A stretch of DNA of 64,000 nt, from NCBI GenBank assembly GCA_040793985.1, contig JBFNJI010000014.1, forward strand, positions 75,969 through 139,968, given 5' to 3'. Position 1 is the first letter of the stretch. Each line of letters begins with the position of its first letter. This stretch comes from Thiodiazotropha sp040793985. Its GTDB lineage: Bacteria > Pseudomonadota > Gammaproteobacteria > Chromatiales > Chromatiaceae. The position numbers and the translations under genes are program-made. Below the pieces are notes generated by a model, which saw nothing but the letters and a program-made list of their open reading frames with translations, was not told the origin of the DNA and made no database searches. Below are positions 63,442 through 64,000 of the stretch, one piece after another.

Positions 63442-63830
63442 ATGAGCCGGTTTGGGTAATACCTAAAGCCGTTTTGGCAATACACCAGATGCTTTTAGCT
63501 GAGCACGGTGGGTTGCCAGGTATTCGCGACCAAAAGCTTTTAGATTCTGCCTTGACACGACCACAGCAAAAGCTTTCTTATGATGATGAAGCTTCAATTT
63601 TTGAATTAGCAGCATCATATAGTTTCGGCCTTTCCAAGAATCATCCTTTCGTAGATGGAAACAAGCGAATTGCTCTAACAATTGCTGCATTGTTTCTCGA
63701 GTTAAACGGATACTCTCTTAACGCACCAGAGGCAGAAGCTGTAATTATGTATGAACAGTTGGCATCCGGTTCATTAGATGAAGCAGCTATTGCAAATTGG
63801 TTTCGAGACTCATCCATTTCTAATACCTAA
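63438..63830 (+). CDS. doc: Doc-family Fic-fold toxin
   Basis: A 130-residue protein with the Doc motif HPFVDGNKRIAL at about 73-84, and IFELAASYSFGLSKN before it. Doc phosphorylates EF-Tu with the HxFx(D/N)GNKR loop, which is intact here. The stop TAA overlaps the TAAC of attC4, so the module is a full cassette. It overlaps the antitoxin gene by 4 bases (ATGA). Confidence 0.92.
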   Translation: MNEPVWVIPKAVLAIHQMLLAEHGGLPGIRDQKLLDSALTRPQQKLSYDDEASIFELAASYSFGLSKNHPFVDGNKRIALTIAALFLELNGYSLNAPEAEAVIMYEQLASGSLDEAAIANWFRDSSISNT

Positions 63831-63904
63831 CGTTTTGGGTTAGTGGTGAGCAAACTTGGAGCGCAGCGGAAAGTTTGCGATCCACTAGACCCACTGGTTA
63901 AGGC
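63825..63904 (+). repeat. Integron attC site 4
   Basis: An 80-base element opening with ACCTAAC (63825-63831) and closing with GTTAAGGC (63897-63904). The arms GGGTTAGTGG and CCACTAGACCC pair with one extra G bulged out on the right strand, the extrahelical base that integrases recognise. The best preserved attC in the window. The 96 bases after it begin another cassette that is cut by the window edge. Confidence 0.9.
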
Positions 63905-64000
63905 AAAGGTGCTTGTGCAGAGTGAATAACCTTGATGTTGAGACATGCTCGCTACCTGCACCAAACGACGAGCCTGCGAAACAGCACCGTAAGCTTCCCC
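63905..64000. other. Start of a further cassette, truncated by the window edge
   Basis: After the R' box of attC4 no open frame of useful length is visible in the remaining 96 bases. By position this is the 5' part of the next gene cassette; its content lies beyond the window. Confidence 0.4.

Overview
The window looks like the chromosome of a gammaproteobacterium. Evidence: the rpsU-yqeY-dnaG-rpoD block with tsaD divergent to rpsU, a lysidine-type tRNA-Ile just after rpoD (as in E. coli rpoD-ileX), an EF-P beta-lysylation set (efp, epmA, epmB), an LdtD-type L,D-transpeptidase and a PEP-CTERM protein. A free-living or symbiotic environmental lineage (Chromatiales-like sulfur oxidisers are one option) is my inference; no 16S gene is present.

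Region 1 (1 to 35,626) is the right part of an integrative and conjugative element of the PFGI-1/SPI-7/ICEclc kind with an MPF_G-type type IV secretion system. Read leftward from its right end it carries a tyrosine integrase, excisionase-like HTH proteins, a LexA/CI-like repressor facing a small Cro-like gene, the maintenance block (ParB, DUF2857, STY4528-type, PFL_4669-type, RHH protein, ParM, STY4534-type, RadC, DUF6573), a second tyrosine recombinase, PilL, the coupling protein TraD with accessory proteins, and the membrane-complex genes that continue past the left edge. The right boundary is the 3' half of a tRNA-Leu(CAA) gene (attR). Relaxase, VirB4-like ATPase and left attachment site must lie further left.

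Three cargo blocks interrupt the backbone. The largest (3.5 to 12.2 kb, visibly A+T-richer) is a four-gene MukBEF/Wadjet-like anti-plasmid cassette (kleisin-like, MukE-like, 1503-residue SMC ATPase, Toprim nuclease subunit) with a divergent WYL regulator of the BrxR/CapW kind. Beside it a GNAT acetyltransferase and a GrpB protein lie between an intact DUF4400 conjugation gene and a broken second copy, a recombination scar. The third block (22.3 to 24.2 kb) has an AlkC-like alkylation-repair protein, a VOC protein and a divergent TetR regulator with two operators. A run of inverted repeats near 21.8 to 22.0 kb is a candidate oriT or other structured site.

Region 2 (35.6 to 45.0 kb) is chromosomal accessory DNA: a PEP-CTERM gene with a decayed tandem copy, a small hypothetical, a four-gene operon (Sel1-like membrane protein, PpkA-C-terminus-like vWA protein, FtsE/LolD-like ATPase, FtsX-like permease) and a large lipoprotein. 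Region 3 (45.4 to 61.5 kb) is mostly housekeeping: aminotransferase, sulfurtransferase, a SCO-like protein without copper ligands, Psd, ArsM/ArsR, two cell-wall enzymes, the EF-P set, tsaD and the macromolecular synthesis operon. Region 4 (61.6 kb to the end) is an integron cassette array without visible integrase: attC-like sites alternate with a ParDE-type module, a reversed methyltransferase and an AbrB/Doc module.
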